This document shows, piece by piece, positions 44,309 through 44,637 of a stretch of 44,637 nucleotides of DNA; position 1 is the stretch's first letter, and each line of letters begins with the position of its first letter. Position numbers and translations under genes: made by a program. The DNA comes from Prosthecobacter debontii (GTDB lineage: Bacteria; Verrucomicrobiota; Verrucomicrobiia; Verrucomicrobiales; Verrucomicrobiaceae): positions 1-44,637 of the forward strand of contig CAMAQH010000033.1 of NCBI GenBank assembly GCA_945860295.1, read 5' to 3'. Under the pieces are notes generated by a model. That model was given only the letters and a program-made list of their open reading frames with translations, was not told where the DNA came from and did no database searches.

Positions 44309-44491
44309 TCATGACTTGGCACTGATTCTCTTATGGATGCTTCCTGGAAGAGGTCCCCAGATCTCAGCCATGAGGGCAAATATTTCGGGTTCATCTCGCT
44401 TCAGTTCACCAGCGACGAAGGGATAAAAATCATTCGAGCCGAAGTAGCTCTCAGTCATCTCGGCAAAGAACTCTTTCTGATTATTAAGCCC
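44309..44491 (-). pseudogene. C-terminal remnant of a zincin-like metallopeptidase
   Basis: About 60 codons encode NNQKEFFAEMTESYFGSNDF, then YPFVAGELKRDEP and MAEIWGPLPG, ending at TGA 44309. This matches, from family memory, the C-terminal part of secreted metallopeptidases of the anthrax-lethal-factor-like zincin group found in this phylum, where 'x-x-K-E-Y/F-F-A-E' carries the third zinc ligand Glu. The HExxH part is missing, the frame hits a stop at 44522-44524, and no start codon precedes the conserved segment. Homology breaks at about 44490, where unrelated sequence begins. I call it a truncated gene. Family assignment is moderate in confidence. Confidence 0.6.
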
Positions 44492-44502
44492 GGATTCCGA
44501 AG

Positions 44503-44637
44503 TTAGGCAGCGTTTTTGAGTTCATTATCGTTCGGTGGTGAGTGGTCAGGAGGCAACTTCGGCGAAGTTCGTTTCTGCCACTCCAAGACCTTGTCGATCA
44601 GGGGCTTGTGCTTGCCCGCACCACCCCAGCTTTGGGC
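44503..44637 (-). CDS. C-terminal end of an unidentified protein (partial)
   Basis: The frame is open from the window edge to TAA at 44503, 44 codons. It reads SWGGAGKHKPLIDKVLEWQK and ends with a Pro/Asn-rich tail NDNELKNAA. It abuts the broken metallopeptidase remnant. A mobile-element gene would explain this arrangement, but I do not recognise a transposase family from so short a tail. Confidence 0.4.
   Translation of the reverse strand, partial: AQSWGGAGKHKPLIDKVLEWQKRTSPKLPPDHSPPNDNELKNAA

Overview
The window looks like chromosomal DNA from a Verrucomicrobium-type bacterium (phylum Verrucomicrobiota, PVC superphylum). The basis is family content: a secreted PVC-type heme-binding dehydrogenase-like protein, a PSD1/DUF1549-type cytochrome protein paired with a Tat-exported DUF1501 protein, a giant CotH/lamin-tail/Calx-beta surface protein, and a von Willebrand A/amidotransferase-like membrane protein. 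Almost no gene has a Shine-Dalgarno sequence. No phage, CRISPR array or plasmid function was seen. Both ends run into broken genes next to probable mobile DNA, so the window may be a whole contig whose assembly stopped at repeats.

Layout. 1-148 is the end of an IS3-like element, which has cut off the front of an M20 dipeptidase gene (149-1059). After 580 bp without a convincing gene come tRNA-Gly(CCC) with its promoter (minus strand), thrC and a small membrane protein (plus). A minus-strand run glcF - secreted protein - small verrucomicrobial-type protein - queA follows (3.7-7.6 kb). A PP2A-like phosphatase (plus), a MoxR ATPase (minus) and a beta-hydroxyacid dehydrogenase (plus) occupy 7.6-10.3 kb; the last two diverge from a region bounded by a perfect 10-bp inverted repeat. 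From 10.3 to 16.2 kb the minus strand carries a membrane-anchored protein, an ECF sigma factor, a tandem alpha/beta hydrolase and an SHD1-heparinase-like protein.

From 16.4 to 35.0 kb lies a block of large exported proteins: a GxxExxY-like protein, the heme-binding protein, the 3,433-residue CotH protein, and on the opposite strand DUF1501, a 62-residue ParE-like protein and the PSD1 protein. This set fits growth on complex organic polymers at the cell surface, although no substrate can be read from the sequence.

From 35.2 to 40.7 kb is a compact plus-strand cluster: rpe, a ROK-family sugar kinase with a lysine-rich tail, a Ppx/GppA-like protein with its catalytic residues replaced but its HD-type domain kept, and ppk1. 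I regard this as the most promising candidate for an undescribed system: polyphosphate synthesis linked to a possible polyphosphate-using kinase and a non-catalytic polyphosphate or nucleotide sensor. An alpha/beta hydrolase and a double-VWA membrane protein follow. The window ends in a decayed metallopeptidase fragment and the tail of an unidentified gene.

The clearest structural discovery is inside the CotH protein. Its kinase core is flanked by two collinear blocks of the same length (647 residues between matching landmarks), an ancient large internal duplication.
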